A stretch of 64,000 nucleotides of DNA. It comes from Thermanaerosceptrum fracticalcis. Its GTDB lineage: Bacteria > Bacillota > Peptococcia > DRI-13. Shown piece by piece: positions 44,847 through 52,878 of the stretch (within the stretch, counting starts at the first letter, position 1; every line of letters begins with the position of its first letter). Made by a program: the position numbers and the translations under genes. The DNA lies in contig NZ_CP045798.1 of the NCBI RefSeq assembly GCF_000746025.2, positions 3,331,501 to 3,395,500 of the forward strand. The letters run 5' to 3'. The notes beneath the pieces are model-generated. The model had not been told where the DNA came from and ran no database searches. It was given only the letters and a program-made list of their open reading frames with translations.

Positions 44847-45434
44847 TTATTTTGGCTGCCATTCTTTCCAGACGTTACCGGCGAGTGCAATAGAAGGCTT
44901 GAGGGTTTTACCTCCTTCTTGCCATCCGGAAGGCATTACTTCGCCTGTTTTCTGGTGATGCTGGAATGCCTTAATCTGGCGTACCAATTCTTGTGGGTTT
45001 CTTCCAACCGGCGGGGCAAGAATTTCCGCAGCCTGAACAATGCCTTCTTGATCGATAAGGAATCTTCCTCTGATATTTACACCGGCATTTTCATCGTATA
45101 CATCATAGAGCTTACCAATACTGCCGTTTTGGTCGGACAGCATCGGGAAGGGGACACCGCCTTCAACCATCTTTGACAATTCGGTGTCATTCCAGATTTT
45201 GTGAGAGAAAACACTGTCAACACTGATTGAGAGTACTTCTACATTCAATTTTTTTAGTTCTTCATAGCATACAGCTATGTGCGAGATCTCAGTGGGTCAG
45301 ACAAAAGTAAAGTCGCCGGGGTAAAAACAAAGCACAACCCACTGGCCCTTAAGCTTTTCCAGTGAAACATCAGTTATCTTGCCCTTATGAAAGGCCTTGG
45401 CAGTAAAATCAGGAGCTTTTTTTCCCACAAGCAT
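44847..45434 (-). CDS. Peroxiredoxin, predicted selenoprotein (Sec at codon 46)
   Basis: The 195-aa AhpC/Prx1-type peroxiredoxin starts MLVGKKAPDFTAKAFHKGKI. The active site reads YPGDFTFV-TGA-PTEISHIAV, with TGA (45299-45297) exactly at the peroxidatic cysteine of PxxxTxxC. The catalytic arginine is in NIRGRFLIDQEG. The C-terminal VCP resolving-cysteine motif is changed to GEVMPSGW, so no resolving cysteine is at the usual place. GGAGG lies upstream of the ATG, and a 6-bp hairpin follows the TGA. It would reduce peroxides with Sec as nucleophile and an external thiol as reductant. First gene of a two-gene selenoprotein operon. Confidence 0.88.
45263..45279 (-). promoter_or_regulatory. Candidate bacterial SECIS hairpin in the peroxiredoxin gene
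   Basis: Read on the minus strand, CATAGC-TGTAT-GCTATG forms a perfect 6-bp stem starting 17 nt after the TGA. The loop begins 23 nt downstream, the same as in the neighbouring gene, and contains GU as bacterial SECIS loops often do. Confidence 0.65.
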
Positions 45435-45477
45435 GTTTATAATTCCTCCTTTTTTATTATTTTGTTAAAAAAAGATA

Positions 45478-45558
45478 TTTGTTCTAAATTTTCTTCAAAT
45501 AGAGTCAAATATCCTTCATAAGTAAAAAAAATTTATTGTTCTAATTTATTTCAAATGA
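45478..45558 (-). promoter_or_regulatory. Duplicated motif upstream of the selenoprotein operon
   Basis: TTGTTCTAAATTTTCTTCAA (from 45479) and TTGTTCTAATTTATTTCAAA (from 45536) are near-identical and lie 40-125 bp before the peroxiredoxin start. They may be binding sites for a peroxide or metal regulator; the regulator is not known. Confidence 0.45.
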
Positions 45559-45665
45559 AACAGTTATGAAACTATCAGTTTACAGGCTATATTAAAAACG
45601 CCACAACATTTTCGTTAAAAAAGCATTATAAGACCCTGTGGTTATTTGATTATTTTTTATATTAC

Positions 45666-45692
45666 AAAAACCGCCCGGGAAGATGGGCGGTG
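45666..45692 (-). terminator. Minus-strand terminator-like hairpin
   Basis: ACCGCCC-ATCTTCC-CGGGCGGTTTTTG on the minus strand. No minus-strand gene precedes it, so it may be the remainder of a lost gene. Confidence 0.5.
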
Positions 45693-45938
45693 GGAATAGA
45701 ATTTGGGTAAGCTTTCAGGGCCCTGGCGGCTAGTGCGTAAAGGTGAACTTATTTCTAAAAAAATCCTACAGTGACTTGACACTATCAAATAAATTATTTT
45801 TCTTGCTAAATATTTTAAATGCTGTTATAATTAACTTGCTCGGAAATTGTCATCGAATACAAACCTTCTTTATTGCCCGTGGCCTAGGAAGCATTTGAAT
45901 TCATTTGGCAACGGGTAAATATATTTTTGGAGGTTTTT

Positions 45939-46235
45939 ATGTATAGTGACAAGGTTTTAAATTGCAGGGATTGTGGTGTAGAGTTTACCTTCACAACATC
46001 TGAGCAGGAGTTCTACCACGAAAAGGGTTTTACAAATGAACCGGGTCGATGCCCTGAGTGTCGTTCCGCGAGAAAAGCCCAAACTAGAAACAACAGTGGT
46101 TATGTGCGTTCAGAACGCGAAATGTTTACTGCAACATGTGCTTCTTGTGGTAAAACTGCAACTGTTCCTTTTAGACCCAGTGGTGATAAGCCTGTATATT
46201 GCAGAAATTGTTATCAACCCCGCGGCAGGAATTAA
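45939..46235 (+). CDS. Double zinc-ribbon protein
   Basis: The 98-aa protein carries two CxxC pairs at each end (CRDCGVEF...CPEC and CASCGKTA...CRNC), typical of the small CxxCxxCC/zinc-ribbon proteins of anaerobes that begin MYSDKVLNCRDCG. TTGGAGG precedes the ATG at 45939. Role unknown, probably nucleic-acid or protein binding. Two terminators follow. Confidence 0.8.
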   Translation: MYSDKVLNCRDCGVEFTFTTSEQEFYHEKGFTNEPGRCPECRSARKAQTRNNSGYVRSEREMFTATCASCGKTATVPFRPSGDKPVYCRNCYQPRGRN

Positions 46236-46248
46236 CTGGTTTCCGGTT

Positions 46249-46283
46249 AAACCTTCTTGAGTCATACTTAGGAAGGTTTTTCT
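46249..46283 (+). terminator. Terminator of the zinc-ribbon gene
   Basis: AACCTTC with GGAAGGTT, followed by TTTCTGTTTTC. Confidence 0.75.
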
Positions 46284-46357
46284 GTTTTCAATTCCACGGA
46301 AATCCACTTGCTGATACTTAATATCAGCGGACTTAGAGGTCCATGAAGTTTGTCTGA

Positions 46358-46383
46358 CCACAGCGAAAAAGCTGTGGTTTTTA
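46358..46383 (+). terminator. Second terminator-type hairpin
   Basis: CCACAGC-GAAAAA-GCTGTGG followed by TTTTTAT, a perfect 7-bp stem with no obvious gene between it and the previous terminator. Confidence 0.75.
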
Positions 46384-46414
46384 TATTTTCATATTTGAAG
46401 TTTGGAGGGATTTT

Positions 46415-46564
46415 GTGGAGAAGAACGGTAACAATATCGAGTATCTTATCAGTAGGTACCTATTAAAGAAGCTGCTGGCAGAAGGGTTTATTACGGATGT
46501 TGGTGTCAACCAAAAAGTTTACCACCGTGACAACCTAAAAATTGACCACCTTCCGAGGCGGTAA
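46415..46564 (+). pseudogene. 5' remnant of a SHOCT-like small protein cut by IS21
   Basis: A GTG start after TTTGGAGGG gives MEKNGNNIEYLISRYLLKKL followed by LAEGFITDVG. It resembles the short SHOCT-like proteins found before clostridial site-specific recombinases. The sequence after about 46505 belongs to the IS21 end, so the gene is truncated. Confidence 0.5.
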
Positions 46565-46574
46565 AATTGGTTGT

Positions 46575-47341
46575 TTAGGGTACTAACTCTTGTGTTTTAC
46601 GGCTCTTTTTAAACCGGTAAGACTCACCAATGAAGGTTATAACATGGGCATGATGGGTCAACCGGTCTAGTAGAGCTATGGTAATAGCATTATCTCCGAA
46701 CACCTCCCCCCAACGATCAAAATTAAGGTTGGTTGTAATGATGAGACTTCCCCGTTCATAACGTTCGGAGCAAAACTGGAATAACAAGGGGCTACCTGCT
46801 CCCAGGTTAACATACCCCAACTCATCTAAAATAACGAGATCATATTTGTGCCACGTTTTTATGAATCGGGGTAAACGGTACTCACTTTCCGCCTTTAATA
46901 GTTCCTGGATCAAATCGTAAACTTTAATAAATCTAACATTAAAACCTTGCTGGATGGCAGAAACACCAATGGCAGTAGCAATGTGGGTTTTACCAGCGCC
47001 CGATTGGCCTACACAGATGATGTTTTGTCGGTCCTTTATGAACTTACATTCTGCCAAAGAGATAATCTTTGTTTTTGGTAGCTTAGGAGCACTGGTGAAA
47101 TCAAGGATTCCAGGGTTTTCACCTCATGGAATTTGGCCTTCTTGAGGCGGCTGTTTAGTCTTTTTTGGTGACGTAAATCTACTTCTTTAGCCAAGCAAGC
47201 AGCCAGAAAAGAAACCGGTGTCTGGTTTTGCATCATGGCATCCCTGGCTAATTCCCGGAAAGATTGTTTGAGCCCCGGCAGCTTAAGCTGTTTACAGTAG
47301 ATATCTACCATAGCTTCTCTGGGATCTAATAATTCTGTCAT
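46575..47341 (-). pseudogene. istB: IS21 IstB helper ATPase, frameshifted
   Basis: The first part, MTELLDPREAMVDIYCKQLK to KFHEVKTLE, and the second part, from PKTKIISLAECKFIKDRQN with Walker A GQSGAGKTHIAT and Walker B LVILDELGYV, are in different frames. They join near 47095. The start overlaps the istA stop (ATGA). Diverged from the IstB at 36688. Confidence 0.82.
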
Positions 47342-47814
47342 GCTGTCACCCCACTTAAGAGCCAATTGTACTTGACGGGGTGATCGATGGGAATGTCCAG
47401 TCTTTCTAGCGTCTTAGGAGTTACACCTGAGTTATTGGTTTTAGTTTCCATTGGTTTTGCTGTTAGCAGTTGACGTATGTAAATCTCTAATCGGTCAACG
47501 AAGGCCTCAACACGTAACTTTCTATGGGCATATTCTATGGGGACAGAATAGTAATTACGGCTGAATTGGAAGAGGAGCAGCTTACTTACCGAAATCATAT
47601 GAGTGCTGGAACATTTAAACGGGGCTGATGGTAAGGGCCTTAGTTCTTGACGTTCCTGCTCCCAGTCTTTAATACGCAATTGCCGTTGTTTTTCGCACCA
47701 GTTCAGGAGCATACTGTTGAGTTCATCTAATGAGTTGACTTCGGGTACTGGTACTAGGGCATTTTGCCAGACATACTTGACCAGATTCTCCACCGTCCCC
47801 TTCTTATTTAAAGC
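47338..47814 (-). pseudogene. istA: IS21 IstA transposase, C-terminal part
   Basis: The minus-strand frame KALNKKGTVENLVKYVWQNA through the Mu-like C-terminal domain (FSRNYYSVPIEYAHRKLRVE) ends LLSGVTA. The catalytic region is missing because the gene meets an inverted second IS21 fragment at 47814. Confidence 0.82.
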
Positions 47815-48218
47815 TTTACATAAGAAGGGGACGGTAGAAAACCTGGTCGGGTACATACGGCGAAATGTGTCAGTGCCGATCCCGGAAGTACACAGTTGGG
47901 ACGAACTGAACCAATTGCTACAGGAGCGCTGTGAGCGATATCGGGATCAGCATCAGATCCGGGGCCGGGAACTGCCGGTACGGGAAGCCTCTGCCATCGA
48001 AAAAGGAGCCCTAACTCCAAGGCTGGGGTTATGAACAGTTTCTCTGCGAGATCCTAGCGAACGAAATCAGTCAACGGCAAGAAAATCAATTAAAACGAAG
48101 GATTCGAGCCGGTCATTTTCCGCTCAACAAGAGTCTGGATGAGTTTAAATTAAACCATCTGCCCCATGTACAGGAAGCCACGGTTTGGGAGTTAGCCACC
48201 GGTGGACTGCATCGCAAC
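47814..48218 (+). pseudogene. Second IS21 fragment (istA plus istB pieces), head to head with the first
   Basis: On the plus strand KALHKKGTVENLVGYIRRNV to PVREASAIEKGALTP is IstA. It is followed from 48030 in another frame by YEQFLCEILANEISQRQENQ and FPLNKSLDEFKL, the N-terminal part of IstB. The two IS21 pieces meet in a palindrome at 47793-47834 (CCGTCCCCTTCTTAT and its complement around AAGCTT). Confidence 0.75.
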
Positions 48219-48221
48219 CTT

Positions 48222-49556
48222 TTATTTTATATAATAAATGCAATAGGGTTCTGTATTCTGATCCGTTAAGATCGGATTACCCCAAATAATAAGTTTCAAT
48301 AATACCCTGTTCTTGGGCAAATATTTTAAAGGATTATTTTCAAAACTATAATTTATTTTCCTCAATCGAACACCCTGCTTATCTAATGTATTCAAAGCTG
48401 CGTCTAATAGAGTTTGTTTTACAGAGTCTATCTCTTCTACAGAATTAGCCACAATCATTTTTTGAGTCTCCCAACGAAACGGAGCGGTTAGTACTCCACT
48501 TGCTAAAACATGGGGTTCATTGGGAGCATTGGCAATTGGATAGCTGAAAACAGGCGAAGCATCTAATGTTTTGGAAAAGTTTACTAATGTAACAGGGCCA
48601 GGAAACGGATTTAGCAACTCTATCGCTTCCTCCCATTTTTTTCGATTGCTGGTGTTTTCAATTGTTATGGTCAAAGGATATCGCCCTGGAAGTTCTATGT
48701 CCTGAAATTTATTGACGCCTTCCGGAATTCTGGGGAGGTAGTCTTCGGTAACTCCCATCTTGATGCTCTGATCCTGCTCAAAAATAACTATAGTATCCTT
48801 ATTTTTTTGCCAGTGACTACCCGAAATTAAATAAATCGCTTCTTTGGCTCGCCATGTGGCCAAAGGATTTATTTCAGCCATCTTGCTACTAGCAAGGGTT
48901 CCGTCTCCTTTTAACAGATAAATCGGGGCAAAAATACCAACTTCATTCAACGATCTATCAATTTTTTCTAACAAAGCTTTCACAGTTTGACGTAACAGCA
49001 AATTAATCAACAAGTTATTTTCTCTCAACAAAAAATTAGCAGTGTTAAAAATGTCAGAAAAATAACAAGAGAATTGGCCCGGGCAAAATTGCTCTATTTT
49101 TTCGATTACCCTAGGCGCCGAAGAGTTATCAATTAAAGAAAACGTACTGTTAACGGCAACTTCTTTTATAGAAAGCGTAGTCAAAGTTTCTAAAGTTTTT
49201 CTTAGTCGCACATCAAAGTCAGACTTAATCGGCAGTGGCAAGTGAAAAGTATGGATTTTTACATTACTCTTTTGCATTAAACTAGCAACCGGCATAAACT
49301 CTAGTGGAGTAGGTGTAACTCTTAAATACCCAAAGCTCTTGTTGCTTTTCAGTTCTTGCGGGATTATTTCCGTTAAATCACGAACCAATATTACATTTTC
49401 TATTTGTCGAGGATCTATACCATTTCGGTTTAAGAATTGTTCCAAACTACTAATTGACAACGAAGAAATTCTCTCGGAAGCTACCACAACTTCGTTTACT
49501 CCATAGTTAATATCCACTTGTTTTTGTTGCCATATTAATACGATATTTCCGCCCAT
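48222..49556 (-). CDS. Degenerate HyuA-like (hydantoinase/oxoprolinase) protein
   Basis: The 444-aa product aligns by pattern to the HyuA protein at 55335. IFNTANFLLRENNLLINLLL corresponds to the ERENATILNSAL region, and APIYLLKGDGTLASSKMAEI to VYLCQNDGTLMSVDYAVK. The C-terminus KINYSFENNPLKYLPKNRV corresponds to VEDVPLAYLPGNATRI. The ATP-binding motifs IDVGGTNTDAV and LDVGGTTSDIG are not preserved, so it is probably a pseudoenzyme rather than an active ATP-dependent hydrolase. It is about 75 residues shorter. CCCACCTC (GAGGTGGG on the sense strand) lies before the ATG. It follows DUF917 and the sigma-54 regulator on the same strand. Confidence 0.65.
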   Translation of the reverse strand: MGGNIVLIWQQKQVDINYGVNEVVVASERISSLSISSLEQFLNRNGIDPRQIENVILVRDLTEIIPQELKSNKSFGYLRVTPTPLEFMPVASLMQKSNVKIHTFHLPLPIKSDFDVRLRKTLETLTTLSIKEVAVNSTFSLIDNSSAPRVIEKIEQFCPGQFSCYFSDIFNTANFLLRENNLLINLLLRQTVKALLEKIDRSLNEVGIFAPIYLLKGDGTLASSKMAEINPLATWRAKEAIYLISGSHWQKNKDTIVIFEQDQSIKMGVTEDYLPRIPEGVNKFQDIELPGRYPLTITIENTSNRKKWEEAIELLNPFPGPVTLVNFSKTLDASPVFSYPIANAPNEPHVLASGVLTAPFRWETQKMIVANSVEEIDSVKQTLLDAALNTLDKQGVRLRKINYSFENNPLKYLPKNRVLLKLIIWGNPILTDQNTEPYCIYYIK

Positions 49557-49602
49557 TTTCCCACCTCTTCAACCCAACGAACCAAGTTTTAATTAGCGTT
49601 AT

Positions 49603-50715
49603 TTAATCACCGAAATAATAAGAAAAGTATAGTTCCTCTAGGGATTTATATTTTGATTTGTACCCAAAATTTTGGGGTCCTATAAATTCAAGGGATTTTT
49701 TTGTTTTCAGCACCAAGGGTGCTGGCATCCCAATAACCGCTACCTCTGCACCAGCTGTTAGATTGCTGTTGCTAACAGGTTTTAGCGTTTCTAAATCAAT
49801 GATAGAAATTAAATCCGGCACCATCGCGGCAACCTGATTATTTCGATAAGCTATCAGGTTTTCGTTTTTTACAAGAATCTTAAATTCTTCCTTTTCATAA
49901 TAGCCCTTACCTTTGATGGCGATGGTATCCCATTCTAAAGTTTTGGTTCTGATATGGTTGCTGTTTTCCACCGTTCCAACAAACAATTCAATAACACTGG
50001 CATATAAGGAATTCTTAGAAGCAACGATTAGATCGTTTAACAATTCTGCATATGATTTGGATTCAAGAAACGTTCTACCTATATTTGCGGCAAAAGAAAT
50101 CGTTTTGGGAATTAGAATGCGTTTTAAGATATTTCCTGCTGTGGGATACCCCACAAAAAAGCCGACCCCTCCACCCTTATCGACAACTTGCCGAGTATTC
50201 AATTCCAATAAAAAAGTGTCTTCATCATGAAAATGATAGTTATTTCCAAGGCAATCTTTTAATACGAAAGGGGTACTTGGCAGATTGTTAAGATGAAACG
50301 TTGTCATTTGAAATTCCGGAAAAGCCCTCCCCATGGCATCACCGTTTATGAGAGGTCGTTTGGATAGCCCGGCCACGAGCAGCGGATATAGTATATTCAC
50401 CGATGCTGCTTCTAAGGGAAACAAACCTTGTATGCTATTATTTCGCAGATTATTCAGTTGGTCAAATAAATCTACTCCCTCAAAACCGGTAATATAATGT
50501 TCTCCTAACAACTCGGGAGAACCCATAATGCCAACCGCCAAATATTGGCCGGAAGGATCAATTTCGTTTAATTCAATCAAGTTTACCTCAAGGCTCTGAC
50601 GAAAGGTTTTTTCTAGTAATTTGGCGATATTTCTTTCCCCGCCACCTCCGCCAGAACTTAAAAACATACTGCCCCACATCAAGGGTTGAATCCACTCTTT
50701 ATTAATAACCTGCAC
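49603..50715 (-). CDS. DUF917-family protein (paralogue)
   Basis: The 370-aa protein of the DUF917 (S-methyl-thiohydantoin desulfurase-like) family has the glycine-rich start SSGGGGGERNIAKLLEK. AASVNILYPLLVAGLSKRPL then INGDAMGRAFPEFQMTTFHL corresponds to the conserved DADGMGRAFPELQM region. It is homologous to the protein at 54244 but clearly diverged. It lies between the sigma-54 regulator and the HyuA-like gene, 75 bp after the regulator, and probably forms one transcript with both. It could act on a ligand, or serve as a sensing partner of the regulator; the latter is only a hypothesis. Confidence 0.75.
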   Translation of the reverse strand: MQVINKEWIQPLMWGSMFLSSGGGGGERNIAKLLEKTFRQSLEVNLIELNEIDPSGQYLAVGIMGSPELLGEHYITGFEGVDLFDQLNNLRNNSIQGLFPLEAASVNILYPLLVAGLSKRPLINGDAMGRAFPEFQMTTFHLNNLPSTPFVLKDCLGNNYHFHDEDTFLLELNTRQVVDKGGGVGFFVGYPTAGNILKRILIPKTISFAANIGRTFLESKSYAELLNDLIVASKNSLYASVIELFVGTVENSNHIRTKTLEWDTIAIKGKGYYEKEEFKILVKNENLIAYRNNQVAAMVPDLISIIDLETLKPVSNSNLTAGAEVAVIGMPAPLVLKTKKSLEFIGPQNFGYKSKYKSLEELYFSYYFGD

Positions 50716-50790
50716 TTTATTCCCCCCAAGCTAAGTATCCCAATATTTCTTACGAAACAAGTCTGTAACATCTGAATAATCAGTAATCTG

Positions 50791-52482
50791 CTAAAGTTTA
50801 TATTTTTTGATCCACCGATACAAAGTAGCTAAACTAATACCTAAATTTCTGGCAATTTCCCGTTTGCCATCAGTTGTTTGACCAAATTGTTCTAATAAAC
50901 TTCGCAATTGTTCCCTATCTATTTCATGAGCCGTTTGTTTAGGCATAATTTGTAGTGATTGTCTTTCAGCCATAGTGGACTGAAACTGATTCGATAAATT
51001 TTCGATTCCTATTTCATCGGTTTTTGTAATAGCAACACTATATTCCACCGCGTTTTCCAATTCCCGCACGTTCCCAGGCCAAGAATACGACTTTAGCATT
51101 TCCATCGCTTCATAGGTAAATGTCATAAAATTTTTGTTTAGAAGAATACAGTACTTTCTAATAAAATAATTCAACAACAACTCGATATCTTCCGGCCTCT
51201 CCTTTAATGGCGGTATCTTTATAGGAATAACATTAATCCGATAAAACAAATCTTCCCGAAACTTATTTTCTTTAATCATTTCTTCTAGATTTCGGTGTGT
51301 AGCCGTAATTATCCGGGCATTTATTGGAATTTGTTTGGTGCCCCCTACTCTTTCAATGTTCTTATTTTGGAGTACCCTCAATAATTTAGCCTGTAAAGCC
51401 AAGGGCATATCTCCTATCTCATCTAGGAAGATGGTTCCATTGTTAGCAAGTTCCAATTTCCCCAGTTTTCCACCTTTTTTTGCTCCAGTAAAAGATCCTT
51501 CTTCATATCCAAACAGTTCACTTTCCAAAAGATTTTCTGGAATAGCCGCACAGTTAATAGCAATAAAAGGTCCATCTTTTCGCAGGCTTTCTTTGTGAAT
51601 GGCCCGGGCAAACATTTCTTTCCCCGTTCCGCTCTCCCCTCTTAACAATACCGTAGAGTCCGTCATTGCAACTATATGCGCGGTAGAAATTGCTTTTAAC
51701 ATTTGTGGATTAGTGCTAATGATGTTTTGAAAATTTATTGATTTCCTTGGTGTCAAAAAATCAACGTTTTTTGTTTTTAGTCCCGATTGATGGGTCATCA
51801 AGGTTTTCCCTAAGTATCTATCGGAATAATAATAGTGCCGCAAATAGGCGGGCAATGGATTGTTTTTATCCAGCACCAAATTCAACTTTGTTGCTTTCCC
51901 GTAATTTTGCTCCAAAGGAGTTTCTTTGTATTCCAAAAAACGTTGGTACAGGTTGAGTTCCTTAGCCTTTTCGTTTTGATATATTATTTTGTCTTGATCA
52001 TCAAACAATATAACCCCTTCTCCGTGAAGTTCGCCAAAAAACTCCGCAACCTGCCGGAAAAATTCACCCTGAAGATGTTCCTTTTGTTCTGACTCCAAGA
52101 AGGCCGCTATTTGCGAAAAATCTATGGCCGATTTCAACCATGATGCGGTGTCTACCGGCGATGAACCAAGGAATCGCCATAATACCCCCGCTGACTTCTG
52201 AGAAATTTCAACAGGAATAAAAATTTCTTGAGTACAACGACATCCTTCAGCCTCGATGCAATCGGAGCACAAGTGGTGACGTCCTTTATTTATGACGAGG
52301 GGATGCCGGTAATAAAGCAATCGTTTCAAATGAATCTGATCCGGAACCAAACCTTTTACTTCCGAATAATCGTCTGAAACAACTGTCCCATATATTTTTT
52401 CTTCACCCCACCAAGTAATCTGGCAATTGTAGAATTGGGCAAGATTACTGAGAAAAGAACTTGGGGTAATCCTATTTTCCAA
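50791..52482 (-). CDS. Sigma-54-dependent transcriptional activator
   Basis: The 563-aa enhancer-binding protein has an N-terminal sensor region with [12 protein letters not shown], which may bind metal or ligand. A PAS-like segment ([20 protein letters not shown]) and an AAA+ domain follow, with Walker [10 protein letters not shown], loop [10 protein letters not shown] and Walker [12 protein letters not shown] Fis-type helix-turn-helix ends the protein ([20 protein letters not shown]). It is divergent from the NCS1 permease gene, which has a sigma-54 promoter. It therefore most likely controls that cluster. Confidence 0.88.
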   Translation of the reverse strand: MENRITPSSFLSNLAQFYNCQITWWGEEKIYGTVVSDDYSEVKGLVPDQIHLKRLLYYRHPLVINKGRHHLCSDCIEAEGCRCTQEIFIPVEISQKSAGVLWRFLGSSPVDTASWLKSAIDFSQIAAFLESEQKEHLQGEFFRQVAEFFGELHGEGVILFDDQDKIIYQNEKAKELNLYQRFLEYKETPLEQNYGKATKLNLVLDKNNPLPAYLRHYYYSDRYLGKTLMTHQSGLKTKNVDFLTPRKSINFQNIISTNPQMLKAISTAHIVAMTDSTVLLRGESGTGKEMFARAIHKESLRKDGPFIAINCAAIPENLLESELFGYEEGSFTGAKKGGKLGKLELANNGTIFLDEIGDMPLALQAKLLRVLQNKNIERVGGTKQIPINARIITATHRNLEEMIKENKFREDLFYRINVIPIKIPPLKERPEDIELLLNYFIRKYCILLNKNFMTFTYEAMEMLKSYSWPGNVRELENAVEYSVAITKTDEIGIENLSNQFQSTMAERQSLQIMPKQTAHEIDREQLRSLLEQFGQTTDGKREIARNLGISLATLYRWIKKYKL

Positions 52483-52563
52483 CGACAGTCACTCCAATTC
52501 GCGCAGATATTATCAATTTATTAATCTCAGTATAGCATGGTAATAACACGACAACAAGAAAAA

Positions 52564-52625
52564 TGCGAAAATTATAAGTTGTTTGAGAATATATGCGAAT
52601 TTATGTGAATTTATGCGAAATAAAT
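52564..52625 (+). promoter_or_regulatory. Cluster of ATGCGAAT-type repeats, candidate activator sites
   Basis: ATGCGAA occurs at about 52564, 52595 and 52615, with ATGTGAATTT between the last two, giving tandem 10-bp units. ATTTAT-GCGAA-ATAAAT forms a small palindrome. The cluster is 200-260 bp upstream of the sigma-54 promoter and near the start of the regulator gene, as expected for its enhancer. Confidence 0.5.
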
Positions 52626-52822
52626 AGATCTTATTGTTTATTAGTCAAATTCAGATGAGAAATCTTTGTGAAAATTCTCAAGGATGATAAGAAATATTTG
52701 CGAATAACTATTTTTGATAATGCAAAATCTAGTAGATTTTTCTCCCCTTCAAAAAATTTTGTTGATAAATTTCTGGGTCTTAGGGTTTTTAGTAGCAAAT
52801 ACTTGTTTTGGGGTTTATAGGT

Positions 52823-52839
52823 TGGCATGAATATTGCAT
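52823..52839 (+). promoter_or_regulatory. Sigma-54 (-24/-12) promoter of the permease operon
   Basis: TTGGCATGAATATTGCAT, with GG at 52824-52825 and GC at 52836-52837, exactly 12 bp apart, is close to the consensus. The predicted start is near 52849, 30 bp before the permease gene. Confidence 0.88.
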
Positions 52840-52878
52840 ATTAGGTGATGGAAAATACATAGGAGGTTATTTGATGTT

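Noticed and set aside
44721-45176. Plus-strand ORF of 151 codons opposite the peroxiredoxin
   Set aside because: It is the antisense shadow of the selenoprotein genes; it overlaps both and has no similarity or ribosome-binding site.
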